DNA of 64,000 nucleotides, taken from assembly GCA_963766445.1 (NCBI GenBank), contig CAVXZW010000017.1, positions 1 to 64,000 of the forward strand. Reading direction: 5' to 3'. The translations under genes were made by a program, and so were the position numbers. Origin of the DNA: JAICYJ01 sp963766445 (lineage in GTDB: Bacteria; Actinomycetota; Thermoleophilia; Gaiellales; JAICJC01). The first letter of the stretch is position 1. The number at the start of each line of letters is the position of its first letter. This document shows positions 1 through 12,733 of this stretch, in pieces. The notes beneath the pieces were generated by a model. That model was given only the letters and a program-made list of their open reading frames with translations, was not told the DNA's origin and did no database searches.

Positions 1-56
1 TCACCGGCGGCTTCAGCGATCCCTGCGTCGACCCGCTCCGGGTTCGGCTGGGGTGA
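1..56 (+). CDS. C-terminal tail of an upstream gene (partial)
   Basis: The frame beginning at base 3 is open from the window edge and stops at TGA 54-56, giving an 18-residue tail that ends DPLRVRLG. The stop overlaps the GTG start of the next gene (GTGA arrangement), so it is probably the preceding member of the same operon. Too short to identify. Confidence 0.45.
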   Translation, partial: TGGFSDPCVDPLRVRLG

Positions 57-1721
57 GCGGACCGCCGAGTGACCTGACGCCGCTGCCGGACCTCGTCCAC
101 GGACAGCGGCGCGCCGGCCCGGTCCGCCGCGAGCGCCCGGTCTATGTGGACCTGCTGCCGCCATGCAACGCCGCCTGCCCGGCGGGCGAGAACATCCAGG
201 CCTGGCTCGCCACGTCACAGGCCGGCGAGCACGAGCGGGCCTGGCGGCTCTGGCGCGACAACCCGATCGCCGGCCATCCACGGGCGCGTCTGTTACCACC
301 CATGCGAGACGGCTGCAACCGCGCCCACCTGGACGGCGCCGTGTCGATCCACGCCGTCGAGCGCTTCCTGGGCGATCTGGCCCGCGAGCGCGGGTGGCGT
401 TTCGAGCCGCCCGCAGCACGCAGCGGCAAGCGCGTGCTTGTCGTCGGCGGCGGGCCGAGCGGGCTGTCGGCCGCGTACCACCTGGCGCGTCTCGGGCACG
501 AGGTCGAGATCCGCGATGCCGGCCCGGAGCCGGGCGGGATGATGCGCTACGGCATCCCCGCCTACCGCCTTCCGCGCGACGTGCTGGGCGCGGAGGTCGA
601 GCCGGATCGTGGCGCTGGGCGTGCGCATCACGTCCGCCACCACATGGTCGGGACCTCGATACCGAGCGGCGCGAGGGCGCCTTCGACGCGGTCTTCGTCG
701 CGGTCGGCGCGCACCTCTCCAAGCGGGTGGAGATCCCCGCGGCCGATACCGGCAAGATCGTCGACGCCGTGTCCTTCCTGCGCACCGTGGCCTCGGGCGA
801 GCAGCCTGTGATCGGCCGGCGCGTCGCAGTATACGGCGGCGGCAACACCGCTATGGACGCGGCGCGCACGGCGCGACGGATGGGCGCCGAGGAGGCGCTG
901 ATTGTCTATCGGCGCACGCGTGAGCAGATGCCGGCGCACGAGGAGGAGGCGGAGGATGCCGAGCGCGAGGGCGTGCGGATCAACTGGCTGCGCACGATCA
1001 AGACGTTCGAGGGCCAGCAGATCGAGGTCGAGGTGATGGAGCTCGACGAATCGGGCTACCCGCAGCCCACGGGGCGGGTCGAGACGCTCGACGCGGATAC
1101 CCTGATCCTCGCGCTCGGCCAGGAGAGCGACACGGCCTTCCTGCGCTCGGTGCCAGGTGTGGAGTTCGAGCGCGACGGCGCTGTGAAGGTGACCCCGGAC
1201 GTTGATGACAGGCGCGCCGGGCGTGTTCGCCGGCGGCGACATGGTCCCCGCCGAGCGCACCGTCACGGTCGGCGTCCGGCACGGCAAGCAACGCCGCGCG
1301 CGAGATCGACGCATGGCTGCGCGGCGGCGTCTACGAGCGAGAGCCGGCGCACCCGCTGGCGAGTTCGGCATGCTGCACGCCGTGGTACTTCGGCGACGCC
1401 GCCCAGCGCGTGCAGCCCGAGCTCGGGCCGCACGAGCGGCTCGCGGGTTTGACGAGGTCGTCGGCGGGCTTGCGGAGACCGAGGCGCTGTACGAGGCGGG
1501 GCGCTGCCTGTCGTGCGGGAACTGCTTCGAGTGCGACGGTTGCCTGGGCGCGTGCCCCGAGGACGCGGTCATCAAGCTCGGCCCGGGCAAGCGCTACCGT
1601 TCGACTACGACCGCTGCACCGGCTGCCGCGCCTGCTTCGAGCAGTGCCCGGTGCACCGCGCATTGCGAGGGCTGCCCGATCCGCCGTGGGCAGCCGTCGC
1701 GCCTGCGGAGGAGCACGGCTG

Positions 1722-1722
<1 letters not shown>
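53..1722 (+). CDS. GltD-like NAD(P)/FAD oxidoreductase with C-terminal [4Fe-4S] domain, frameshifted
   Basis: This is a glutamate-synthase small-subunit-like flavoprotein, a family that moves electrons between NAD(P)H and Fe-S proteins. Following the best frame shows an N-terminal Cys motif (CNAACPAGENIQ), a second Cys pair in HGRVCYHPCETA, an FAD Rossmann motif (VVGGGPSGLSAAYHLARLG), an NAD(P) motif (YGGGNTAMDAARTARR), a GVFAGGD second FAD motif near 1205-1235, and two ferredoxin clusters (CLSCGNCFECDGCLGACP near 1500-1560, CTGCRACFEQCP near 1615-1655). The reading frame changes at roughly 275, 315, 600-670, 1205, 1290-1440 and 1600. Its stop (1720-1722) overlaps the ATG of the pyruvate:ferredoxin oxidoreductase gene, so it probably links that enzyme to NAD(P)H. 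It lacks the large GltB subunit, so a true glutamate synthase role is unlikely. The frameshifts look like sequence errors but decay is not excluded. Confidence 0.75.
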
Positions 1723-5288
<3,566 letters not shown>

Positions 5289-5289
<1 letters not shown>

Positions 5290-6302
5290 TGGAGTTATCC
5301 ACCACGTATATGGGTCTGCACCTGCGCAACCCGATCGTCGCGAGCGCGTCGCCGCTGTCCTACACGCTCGACGGGATTCGCCGCCTTGCAGACGCGGGCG
5401 TCGGGGCGATCGTGCTCTACTCGCTATTCGAGGAGCAGCTGCGCGAGGAGGCCGCGCTCGTGGCGACGCTCGTCGATGGCCCGGCCGAGAGCTTCTCCGA
5501 AGCGCTCGACTACGTGCCCGAGATCGTCAAGGAGGACGCCGGGCCGCGGCGCTACCTGAGCCTGATCGCGCGCGCCGCCGCGGCCCTGGACGTGCCCCTG
5601 ATCGCGAGCCTGAACGGCGTCACGCCCGAGGGCTGGACCGACTACGCACGCGCGATGCAGGACGCCGGAGCCGCAGCGATCGAACTCAACATCTACTACC
5701 TCCCCGGCGACCCGCGCATCTCCGGCCGCGACGTCGAGCAGCTCCACCTCGACGTACTCGAACGGGTCAAGGCGGCGGTCACCGTCCCGGTTGCGGTCAA
5801 GCTCGGGCCCTACTTCAGCTCGCCCTGGGAGATGGCGCAGCGCTTGGACGAAGCCGGCGCCGACGCGCTCGTGCTGTTCAACCGCCCGCTGCAGCCCGAC
5901 GTCGACCCCGAGCAGCTGGCACTGTCCCCGACGGTCGCGCTATCGACCCCGGCAGACGGACGCCTGCCGCGCACCTGGATCGCGCTCCTGCGCAGCCGCA
6001 TCCAGGCCTCGCTCGCCGGCACCGGCGGAGTCGAAGGCCCCGACGACGTCGCCCGCTTCCTGCTCGCCGGGGCCGACGTCGTCATGACGACCTCCGCGCT
6101 GCTGCGCCACGGCCCCGAGCACGCCGGCGCCCTACTCGCCGGCCTCGAGACCTGGATGGCGCGCAAGGGCTTCGGCACCCTCGACGAGTTGCGCGGCATG
6201 CTCGCCGTCCCAGTCGACACCGACCAGTCCGCCTTCGAACGAGCAGGCTACGTCGACGCGATGCGCGCCGCCAACGCACGCGTCGACGGCCCGTGGCGCT
6301 GA
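5289..6302 (+). CDS. dihydroorotate dehydrogenase-like TIM-barrel flavoprotein
   Basis: A 337-residue protein with the FMN-binding TIM-barrel of dihydroorotate dehydrogenases: an N-terminal LRNPIVASASPLS segment, VAVKLGPYFS in the middle, and a C-terminal FMN-phosphate region (GTGGVEGPDDVARFLLAGAD). The catalytic loop of true class 1 enzymes (ELNVSCPN type) is replaced by ELNIYYLPGDP, so the usual base is missing. Such 'DHOD-like' proteins are found beside pyruvate:ferredoxin oxidoreductases, and here the ATG overlaps the nifJ stop. It probably acts as an electron-transfer partner or on another substrate, not in pyrimidine synthesis. Unlike the genes before it, the frame is intact. Confidence 0.85.
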
Positions 6303-6532
6303 TACCCGCCTGACGGCGCCACGGGCGTGACAGTCCCTGGTGAGCTGGTGGTGAACAGCGCCGCCGCTCGTCCGCACTGTGCGTGCTCGCAAGCTGATGC
6401 AACGGCCGCCCGCCGGCATCGCGGTAGCCGCGTGGTGGGCGTGCGGCGCGGCAAGACTGTAAGAACCCAGACTGCCGGCACCGCGGACGCAACCCGATCG
6501 AGCGGCTTATCCGGGCGGTACACTCTGCCGCC

Positions 6533-6988
6533 ATGAGCGACGACGACAATCCACTGCTGTTCTGCTACGACGGTTCGGACGGGGCAAGACGGGCGTTAAC
6601 CGCAGGCGCGCGTCTCTTTCCCGGACGCCGGTCGGTCGTGATCACCGTCTGGCAGTCACCGTGGTACAGCGTTATCGCGCCACCGCTGGCAGGGATGCCC
6701 GGGGATGTCGGTGATCGGCTCGACAGGGCGACAGCAACGCGCGCGCGCGAGTTGGGCGCAGAGGGCGCAACGCTGGTTCCCGGTGCGGAGTCGCGGGTCG
6801 AGCAGCGGCGTGGGTCGATCTGGCAGACAATCCTGGAAGCCGCTGACTCCCTCGACGCGGCCGTGATCGTGGTCGGCTCGCGCGGATTGAGCGGTCTTCG
6901 CTCGTCGCTACTGGGCAGCGTGTCCCACGCGCTGGTCAACCGCGCGCGGAGGCCGGTGCTGGTCTTTCCCGCGGATGATCCGGACTGA
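6533..6988 (+). CDS. universal stress protein, single UspA domain
   Basis: A 151-residue cytoplasmic protein starting LLFCYDGSDGARRAL, the usual beta-strand/DxS opening of the Usp fold, and ending with the ATP-binding motif G-2x-G-9x-G-S/T seen here as VGSRGLSGLRSSLLGSVSHAL. It is therefore likely an ATP-binding Usp. It follows a 230-base leader without a gene (6303-6532) and opens a region rich in stress and dormancy type genes. The leader contains AGTCCC (about 6331-6337), half of a DosR-type palindrome, but no matching second half, so regulation is unknown. Confidence 0.9.
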   Translation: MSDDDNPLLFCYDGSDGARRALTAGARLFPGRRSVVITVWQSPWYSVIAPPLAGMPGDVGDRLDRATATRARELGAEGATLVPGAESRVEQRRGSIWQTILEAADSLDAAVIVVGSRGLSGLRSSLLGSVSHALVNRARRPVLVFPADDPD

Positions 6989-7365
6989 ACGGCGCTAGTC
7001 GGCCCGGCGGGCGGTGACCCACCGACGCCGGACGGCCTCCTCACGCTCGACCTCGTCCAGTCTCGGTTCGAGCAATCTGAGCGCCGTCGCGTGTCGGGGA
7101 ATCCAGTGGGGCTCGATGGCGCGCATGGGCCCCGCCTCAACCGGAACACCCGCAGGTGATCGAGCACCGAAGCGCGCTTGATCATCGCCTGATCCGCATG
7201 CATGATGCGCCCTATTCCTGAGGCACCGATTCCAACAACGTACCTAGCCTTGGGACGAGGACGAGTGGACTCGACACATTCATGCCAAGTGAGCTCGATG
7301 AACTGCTTGCGTGACGGGATCCGGAAGCGCAGTCCGTCGTCTGGCGCGATCCGGGCGGCGGCTCG
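6989..7365. other. intergenic stretch with a possible 43-residue ORF on the minus strand
   Basis: No convincing gene fills this 377-base gap. On the minus strand 6995-7126 an ATG-started frame encodes 43 residues with a coding-like, charged composition (it contains RLLEPRLDEVEREEAVRRR) and an open extension upstream. It may be a small gene or the C-terminal remnant of a larger one. No ribosome site or family match is evident. Confidence 0.3.
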
Positions 7366-8196
7366 ATGACGCCGGTTTCAAGCCCAGACGGGGCGGGTGC
7401 GATTCGGATGCCCGCACGGCTGCTCCTTGCCGCTGAGCGGGCGGTGGACATCGGAGCTGGCATCCTTCGCCAGGGTCGCTCGCATATCGGAGCGCTCGTG
7501 GGCAAAGGTGACCGTGACTTCGCCACGGATGTCGACCTGCAGATCGAGGCGGCAATGCGGGCGTCGCTGGCCCAGGCGACGCCGAACATCTCGTTCCTGG
7601 GAGAGGAGCAGGGCGCAACGGCGGCCGGCGGCCGGTACCAGTGGGTACTCGATCCGATCGACGGCACCATCAACTTCAGCAAAGACAGCCCGCTGTGTGC
7701 CATCTCGCTCTCCCTGATCGACGAAGGGCAGCCAGTGCTCGGTGTGATTGACATGCCGTTCCTGGGCGAGCGGTTCGTCGCCAGCATGGGCAGCGGCGCC
7801 TATCTGAACGGCACGCGCATGACCGTGGCGACCATCGATGCGCTGTCCGAAGCGGTGATCGGGCTGGCGGACTTCAAGGTCGGCGTCGGCGCGGAGGAGG
7901 AGAACCGCGTGCATCTGGCCCTGGTTGGCCGGTTCGCAAGTCGGTGCCTGCGTGTGCGTATGCACGGCTCCGCCGCGCTCGACCTGGCCTGGCTGGCGGC
8001 GGGAAGAGTGCATGCGACCGTGATGCTCTCCAACCTGCCGTGGGACGTCACCGCCGGACTGCTGATGGTGCGGGAGGCTGGTGGCGTTGTCTATGACTTC
8101 GACGGCACTTCGCACGATGCGCGGTCCCGGTACACCCTGGCTTCAGATCGCGCGCTTGCGGAGCCGATCACACGCCTTGTCAGGCAGGCCATGTGA
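7366..8196 (+). CDS. inositol monophosphatase family phosphatase
   Basis: A 276-residue metal-dependent sugar-phosphatase family member. The metal-binding and catalytic motifs are in order: FLGEEQG (conserved Glu), WVLDPIDGTINF (the DPxDGT motif) and near the end PWDVTAGLLMVREAGG (the WDxAA-type motif). Substrates in the family include myo-inositol-1-phosphate, fructose-1,6-bisphosphate, histidinol phosphate and PAP; the sequence does not decide. Its stop overlaps the GTG start of a PfkB-type kinase, so the pair is co-transcribed and may act on the same sugar phosphate in opposite directions. An internal ATG at 7408 is an alternative start that removes a poorly conserved leader. Confidence 0.88.
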   Translation: MTPVSSPDGAGAIRMPARLLLAAERAVDIGAGILRQGRSHIGALVGKGDRDFATDVDLQIEAAMRASLAQATPNISFLGEEQGATAAGGRYQWVLDPIDGTINFSKDSPLCAISLSLIDEGQPVLGVIDMPFLGERFVASMGSGAYLNGTRMTVATIDALSEAVIGLADFKVGVGAEEENRVHLALVGRFASRCLRVRMHGSAALDLAWLAAGRVHATVMLSNLPWDVTAGLLMVREAGGVVYDFDGTSHDARSRYTLASDRALAEPITRLVRQAM

Positions 8197-9182
8197 CTGA
8201 AGATCGAGGACAGATGGTTGGTCGCATCGCGGTGTTTGCTCCTTCGCCGCTTCTGACCATAACGATCGAGCCTGGAGCCGGCCGGCCCGAGGTTCACCTC
8301 CACGCCGGTGGACAGGGCTTCTGGGTTGCCCGGCTGGCGGCGACGCTGGGAGCAGACGTGACCCTCTGCTGCGCGCTGGGCGGCGAGCCGGGTCGGGTTC
8401 TTCGTGGGCTCATCGAATCGAGCACCTCGCTGACCCTTCGCCCGGCAGACGCCGACACGGCGAACGGCGTGTACATCCACGATCGCCGCAGCGGTGAGCG
8501 CTCGGAGATCGTGACGGTCGAGAGCCGACCGCTCGGCCGGCATGCGACTGATGAGCTGTACGGCGTTGCGCTAGCCGCTGGGCTGGATGTGGATCTGACA
8601 CTAGTCACCGGCTGCCAGCCGGCTGATCTGGTTCCACCTGACCTCTACCGTCGTTTGATCGCCGATCTTCGGGCGAACGACAGACGAGCTGTGGCCGACC
8701 TGACCGGGCCTCCCCTTGCCGCAACGCTGAGCGCCGGCGTCACGCTGGTCCGCCTCAGTGCGGAGGAGCTGCTTCGAGACGGCTACGCCGCCGGCCCCGC
8801 TTTGGCGGATCTGATGGAGACCGGCGAACGGCTGAATCGGTCGGGGGCGGAAAATGTGCTCATCTCCCGCGCGTCCGCACCCGCCATCTTCATCGGTAAC
8901 AGTGACCCGGGTCATTGGGTCGAAATCTCCGGCCCGGCATTCGAGGCACTCGATCACACCGGCGCCGGCGACTCCATGTTCGCCGCCATCGGAGTCGCCC
9001 TGGCACGAGGCATGGCCCTGATGGACGCGATCCGTCTCGGCATGGCGGCGGGAGCGCTCAACATCACCCGGCGCGGGCTGGGAACCGGCACCCGCGAAGA
9101 GATCGAGCGACTCGCCGCTCATGTGACTGTCGCGCCGCTGAACGCGCCGGCGGACGTGACGAACGGGAGCAATAAAGCGTGA
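8193..9182 (+). CDS. PfkB family sugar kinase (1-phosphofructokinase-like)
   Basis: A 329-residue ribokinase-superfamily kinase. The N-terminus FAPSPLLTITIEP and the GGQGFWVARLAATLGADV segment match the opening and substrate motif of 1-phosphofructokinase/tagatose-6-phosphate kinase types. The C-terminal ATP and catalytic-base motif is DHTGAGDSMFAAIG, with the GAGD anion hole intact. It starts at GTG overlapping the phosphatase stop; ATG at 8214 is an alternative. A PfkB kinase next to Usp and Hsp20-type genes recalls the mycobacterial dormancy gene Rv2029c. The exact substrate is undetermined. Confidence 0.85.
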   Translation: MTEDRGQMVGRIAVFAPSPLLTITIEPGAGRPEVHLHAGGQGFWVARLAATLGADVTLCCALGGEPGRVLRGLIESSTSLTLRPADADTANGVYIHDRRSGERSEIVTVESRPLGRHATDELYGVALAAGLDVDLTLVTGCQPADLVPPDLYRRLIADLRANDRRAVADLTGPPLAATLSAGVTLVRLSAEELLRDGYAAGPALADLMETGERLNRSGAENVLISRASAPAIFIGNSDPGHWVEISGPAFEALDHTGAGDSMFAAIGVALARGMALMDAIRLGMAAGALNITRRGLGTGTREEIERLAAHVTVAPLNAPADVTNGSNKA

Positions 9183-9225
9183 AATCCACCCCGGCTCCGG
9201 CGCTCGACCAGGCCCTTTCAGCGCC

Positions 9226-9741
9226 GTGTGCCACGAGTGGGCTCTGACCGTGCCTCACTACTGGTCACCTGCAGCGATCTGCCTACGCGGCCACGTCGCC
9301 ACCTATAGAGCGGACAGTAACGCTCACGGTGCGCACTGTGAGGAGTGCGGTGCCCTCGTCATCACGACGTGTCGGAACTGCCACTTTCGGATCAGAGGCA
9401 TCGGCCGCGATCAGAACGGAGTCGCTGAATGGGGTGGCGACTACGCGCCTCCTCAGTTCTGCGACAAGTGTGGGGCGCCTCATCCTTGGGCGGGTCGGAA
9501 GGCGCGTATCTATGAACTGATGAACCAGCTCGACGCCGAAACGCTTGACCCGGCAGACGCCCTGCGAGCGCGCGAGCACCTGGAAGCCCTGCTCGTCTCT
9601 GATCCCGACGACGACGTCGAGCAGGCTCCGCTGTGGGAAGGGCTGAGGCGCTCGGCGCCAGGCCTTTGGGAGAGGGGCGGCGCTCGTTCGATCCTCGAAT
9701 CGGTGGTGTCGCCTACGATCAAGAACCAGCTCGGCCTCTAG
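9226..9741 (+). CDS. zinc-ribbon protein, DUF2321-like
   Basis: A 171-residue protein whose N-terminal half carries three Cys pairs (HCEECGALV, TTCRNCHF and FCDKCGAPHPW), the pattern of a double zinc ribbon seen in DUF2321 proteins. The C-terminal half is an acidic helical region (DADALRAREH-like segment, then LLVSDPDDDVEQ). The start could be the ATG at 9226 or the GTG at about 9250 that precedes PHYWSPAAICLRGH; the latter resembles family N-termini better. Function unknown. Confidence 0.75.
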   Translation: MCHEWALTVPHYWSPAAICLRGHVATYRADSNAHGAHCEECGALVITTCRNCHFRIRGIGRDQNGVAEWGGDYAPPQFCDKCGAPHPWAGRKARIYELMNQLDAETLDPADALRAREHLEALLVSDPDDDVEQAPLWEGLRRSAPGLWERGGARSILESVVSPTIKNQLGL

Positions 9742-9853
9742 CGCGGTGGCCGCGGCCACAGTAGTTGGCCGTATCGCGAGCCAGTGCTGCCCCCGATGCG
9801 GGTCGGGCCGGCCGGGCCTACGGTGCATGCATCCTAGTGAAAGGGCGCGTGAC

Positions 9854-10684
9854 ATGGTGCTCACCGTCGTCATCGTCGTTGCGGTCGTCGCTGTGCTGCT
9901 ATTGGTGGCGGCGTCGTCGATTCATGTCCTCAAGCAGTACGAGCGGGCGGTGCAGTTCCGGTTGGGCAAGCTCGAGGACGGTGCCCGTGGGCCGGGTCTG
10001 ATCGTGATCATCCCGCTGGTCGATCGCATCAAGACGGTGTCGCTTCGGATCGTGACCATGCCGATCCAGTCACAAGGCATCATCACCCGTGACAACGTCA
10101 GTGTCGACGTGGCCGCAGTCGCCTACTACCGGATCAAGGACGCGGTGCGGTCGGTGGTCGCGATCGAGGACGTGGACGCGGCCATAAATCAGATCGCACA
10201 GACCACGCTTCGAAGTGTGGTTGGTCAGCACACGCTAGATGAGACGCTGGCAGAGACTGAGAAGATCAATCAGCACATCCGCGAGATCCTCGACGTGCAG
10301 ACCGAGGATTGGGGCACAGAGGTGACGCTGGTGGAGCTGAAGGACATCCAGCTGCCGGAGAGCATGAAGCGGGCGATGGCCAAGCAGGCCGAGGCCGAGC
10401 GTGAGAAGCGAGCCAAGATCATCGCCGCCGAGGGCGAGGCACTCGCGGCCGGCGAGTTGGCCAACGCGTCCGACATCATGATGGCCCACCCGCTAGCACT
10501 GCAGCTTCGCAACCTGCAAACGCTGATCGAGATCTCGGTCGACAAGAACTCCACGGTGATCTTCCCCGCGCCGCTGATGAGCACGATCCAGGAACTCGGC
10601 TCGTTCCTGGCCCGCGAGTCGGCTCAGGCGCAGCTGATCACCGACGGCGAGCCGGTGCGCAACCGGAAGCAGGCGCCCGTCTGA
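9854..10684 (+). CDS. slipin / stomatin-like SPFH domain membrane protein
   Basis: A 276-residue membrane-anchored SPFH (band 7) protein. Residues 3-25 form one hydrophobic segment (VVIVVAVVAVLLLVAAS), followed by the band 7 domain (EQYERAVQFRLG-like opening, then GLIVIIPLVDRI and MPIQSQGIITRDNVSVDVAA) and a coiled-coil region rich in Ala/Glu (MAKQAEAEREKRAKIIAAEGEA). Slipins organise membrane microdomains and often occur with an NfeD protease partner; none is seen here. The ATG at 9854 follows a short purine-rich stretch and removes an unlikely 36-residue leader. Confidence 0.9.
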   Translation: MVLTVVIVVAVVAVLLLVAASSIHVLKQYERAVQFRLGKLEDGARGPGLIVIIPLVDRIKTVSLRIVTMPIQSQGIITRDNVSVDVAAVAYYRIKDAVRSVVAIEDVDAAINQIAQTTLRSVVGQHTLDETLAETEKINQHIREILDVQTEDWGTEVTLVELKDIQLPESMKRAMAKQAEAEREKRAKIIAAEGEALAAGELANASDIMMAHPLALQLRNLQTLIEISVDKNSTVIFPAPLMSTIQELGSFLARESAQAQLITDGEPVRNRKQAPV

Positions 10685-10689
10685 TTCGA

Positions 10690-10705
10690 GCCGCCCAGGG
10701 GCGGC
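10690..10705. terminator. short GC hairpin between convergent genes
   Basis: GCCGCCC (10690-10696) can pair with GGGCGGC (10699-10705) across a two-base loop just after the slipin stop and before the convergent fusion gene. There is no T-tract, so it is a weak terminator prediction. Confidence 0.35.
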
Positions 10706-10838
10706 GCCCCGGCTTCCGCGGGCGGTGGCGACTCACGAAGGCGCGAAGCGAGCGGGGCGAATGTGCCCTCGGCCGCCGCCCCAGCAGGCATGCCTCGCAC
10801 TTGCGGGCGGATCTGCGCGGGTAATGTCTAGAGGACGT

Positions 10839-12155
10839 TCAGGACGTCGCAGCTGGCACCGCGTACCGGGTGAACCAGCCGGCTGCCAGGGCGGCCACCC
10901 GGCCCAGCGCGCCGGGCTCCTCGAACAGGTGGGTGGCGCCCGGGATGGTGACCAGGTCGGTGATGCACTGCATCTGGTTGCGGGCCTGCTGGTTCAGCTC
11001 GAGTACGTGCCGGTCCTCGCCGCCGACGATCAGCAGCGTGGGAGCTGCGACGCCGGCCAGGCGCGTACTCGCCAGGTCGGGGCGGCCGCCCCGGGACACG
11101 ATCGCGCTGACATCGTCGGCGTCGGCGGCCGCCCACAGGGCGGCGGCGGCGCCGGTGCTGGCCCCGAAGTAGCCGAACGGGACGTCGCCGACTGGCGAGT
11201 GTGACCGCAGCCAGCGGCGGGCGGCGTCGAGCCGCACGCCCAGCAGGGGAACGTCGAAAACCCGGCCGCTGTCGGCGGCCTCGGCCTCCGAGAGCAGGTC
11301 GAACAGGAGCGTCGCCAGACCGGACTCGTTCAGCCGCGCGGCCACCAGGTGATTGCGCGGGCTCTTGCGGCTGCTGCCGCTGCCATGCGCGAAGATGACC
11401 GCGCCGCTGACCTCGTGGGGTACTCGCAGCTCGCCGGGGAGCAGCACGGGCCCCGCCTCCACGACCACCTGTTGGGCGACCGGCACCCCCGCGGTCTCCA
11501 GCAGCGCGGTCACACGCTCGTCGGGCACCTGATCGAAGCGGTCGTACCAGGCTCCCACGGCGATCATCTCGGCCGGCTGCTCGAGGCAGACCACCTCATG
11601 GCCGGCGCGGCCCAGCATGGCCACGGTGGACGGGGCGCCTACCGGGACCGCGACCACGATCGACGCCGCTCCCTGTCGGCGGGCCCAGTCGACCGCTGCC
11701 ACCATGGTCGCCCCGGTGGCCAGGCCGTCGTCGACCAGGATGCAGCGGCGCCCCCTCACGGGCACCGGCTCACGGCCGCGGTGCAGCAGCGCGTCGAGCG
11801 CCTCGGCGGACGCACGCGCCCGCTCGATCATCACGTCCACGCCCCCACGGGTGTCCGCCGCTTCCGGACGCAGGTAGAGCCCGCCGCCGGGGGTGACGGC
11901 GCCGATCGCGTACTCGGGCTGGTGCGGTGCCCCGATCTTGCGCACCGCGAGCGCGTCCAGCGGCAGCCCCAGCGCCCGCGCCACCTCGGCGGCGACCTCG
12001 ACGCCACCGCGGGCAAGCCCGACCACCACCCCCGACCGGATCCCCTCCCGCGCCAGCCGGTCGGCCAGCGTGCGGCCGGCGTCCGCCCGGTCGCGGAAGA
12101 CGCGCAGGCCGCTCGATGGATCAGCCGCTCGGGAAGTGGATGAGATTCGGCGCAC
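10839..12155 (-). CDS. phosphoribosyltransferase - alpha/beta hydrolase fusion
   Basis: A two-domain protein of about 438 residues. The N-terminal half is a PRTase fold: VFRDRADAGRTLADRL, GLARGGVEVAAEVA, and the PRPP-binding loop RCILVDDGLATGATM. The C-terminal half is a dienelactone-hydrolase-like alpha/beta hydrolase with FAHGSGSSRKSPRN, nucleophile elbow GASTGAAAALW, the acid in VGGEDRHVLELN and the His in PGATHLFEEPG. This domain order is that of the mycobacterial DosR-regulated protein Rv0571c. The start is uncertain; GTG at 12155 is in frame and overlaps the upstream gene by 35 bases. Substrates of both halves are unknown. Confidence 0.85.
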   Translation of the reverse strand: MRRISSTSRAADPSSGLRVFRDRADAGRTLADRLAREGIRSGVVVGLARGGVEVAAEVARALGLPLDALAVRKIGAPHQPEYAIGAVTPGGGLYLRPEAADTRGGVDVMIERARASAEALDALLHRGREPVPVRGRRCILVDDGLATGATMVAAVDWARRQGAASIVVAVPVGAPSTVAMLGRAGHEVVCLEQPAEMIAVGAWYDRFDQVPDERVTALLETAGVPVAQQVVVEAGPVLLPGELRVPHEVSGAVIFAHGSGSSRKSPRNHLVAARLNESGLATLLFDLLSEAEAADSGRVFDVPLLGVRLDAARRWLRSHSPVGDVPFGYFGASTGAAAALWAAADADDVSAIVSRGGRPDLASTRLAGVAAPTLLIVGGEDRHVLELNQQARNQMQCITDLVTIPGATHLFEEPGALGRVAALAAGWFTRYAVPAATS

Positions 12156-12414
12156 CGGTGAAACCGTCAGGTGGGGTACCGGCCGGGGTCGGAACCTCGG
12201 CCAGCGAAAGCCATTCGCGCCAGGGCTCGAGGCGCTCGACCTGGTCATAGCGCGCCAGCAGAGTGCGGTCGCCCAGCATGCCGGTACGGATCACGAGCGT
12301 CTGGTCGCCGTCGATCACGCGCAGCACCGTCCCCAGGCGACCGGCCGGGCCGTCCACCCGGAAGCCGTCGCTGTGCGCGAGCCAGTAGCGCTCATCGACC
12401 ACCGTCCGCGACAC
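12121..12414 (-). CDS. small beta-barrel (PRC-barrel-like) protein of unknown function
   Basis: Encodes about 97 residues from GTG 12414, preceded by a good ribosome site (GAGGGAG, six bases upstream). The core (YWLAHSDGFRV, GRLGTVLRVI, LVIRTGMLGDRTLLARYDQVERL) alternates beta strands and glycine turns as PRC-barrels do. ATG codons at 12447 and 12465 are alternative starts. Sits in the minus-strand cluster directly before the PRTase-hydrolase fusion. Confidence 0.6.
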   Translation of the reverse strand: MSRTVVDERYWLAHSDGFRVDGPAGRLGTVLRVIDGDQTLVIRTGMLGDRTLLARYDQVERLEPWREWLSLAEVPTPAGTPPDGFTGAPNLIHFPSG

Positions 12415-12733
12415 CTGGTGCTCCCTCTCGCGAGTCAGCCGCAACATCAGGGAACGGGGAACCATGCCTGGGAGTGTGACAGCGTGCAGCACGGCTGGAA
12501 TCGGCGACTTCCGGGATCCGCTGTGCGGGAAACCCCTGATCGAGTCGACTCGCGCGCACCTGAGGTCGACTGGCGCCGGTATCCCGAGCGGTGCGCCATC
12601 CGGCCATCCCCGCCGACCTGCTCGCCGCACGACCATGGCAACGTCATCCGGCTCGCCAGGATCGCACCGCATCCCGCTCCCGACCCGGGGCGTCCGCGAT
12701 CTGCCTCACCCGCATCGGCCGACATCCCCCTTC
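12415..12733. other. intergenic, no gene seen
   Basis: A 319-base gap in the minus-strand cluster. The only structure noticed is a perfect 12-base palindrome CGAGTCGACTCG at 12541-12552, with a second GTCGAC nearby (about 12565-12570), possibly operator-like. It may hold the promoter of the two genes downstream. Confidence 0.3.

Noticed and set aside
6303..6532. DosR-type box upstream of the first universal stress protein
   Set aside because: AGTCCC is present, but the matching GGGACT half is not at the required spacing.
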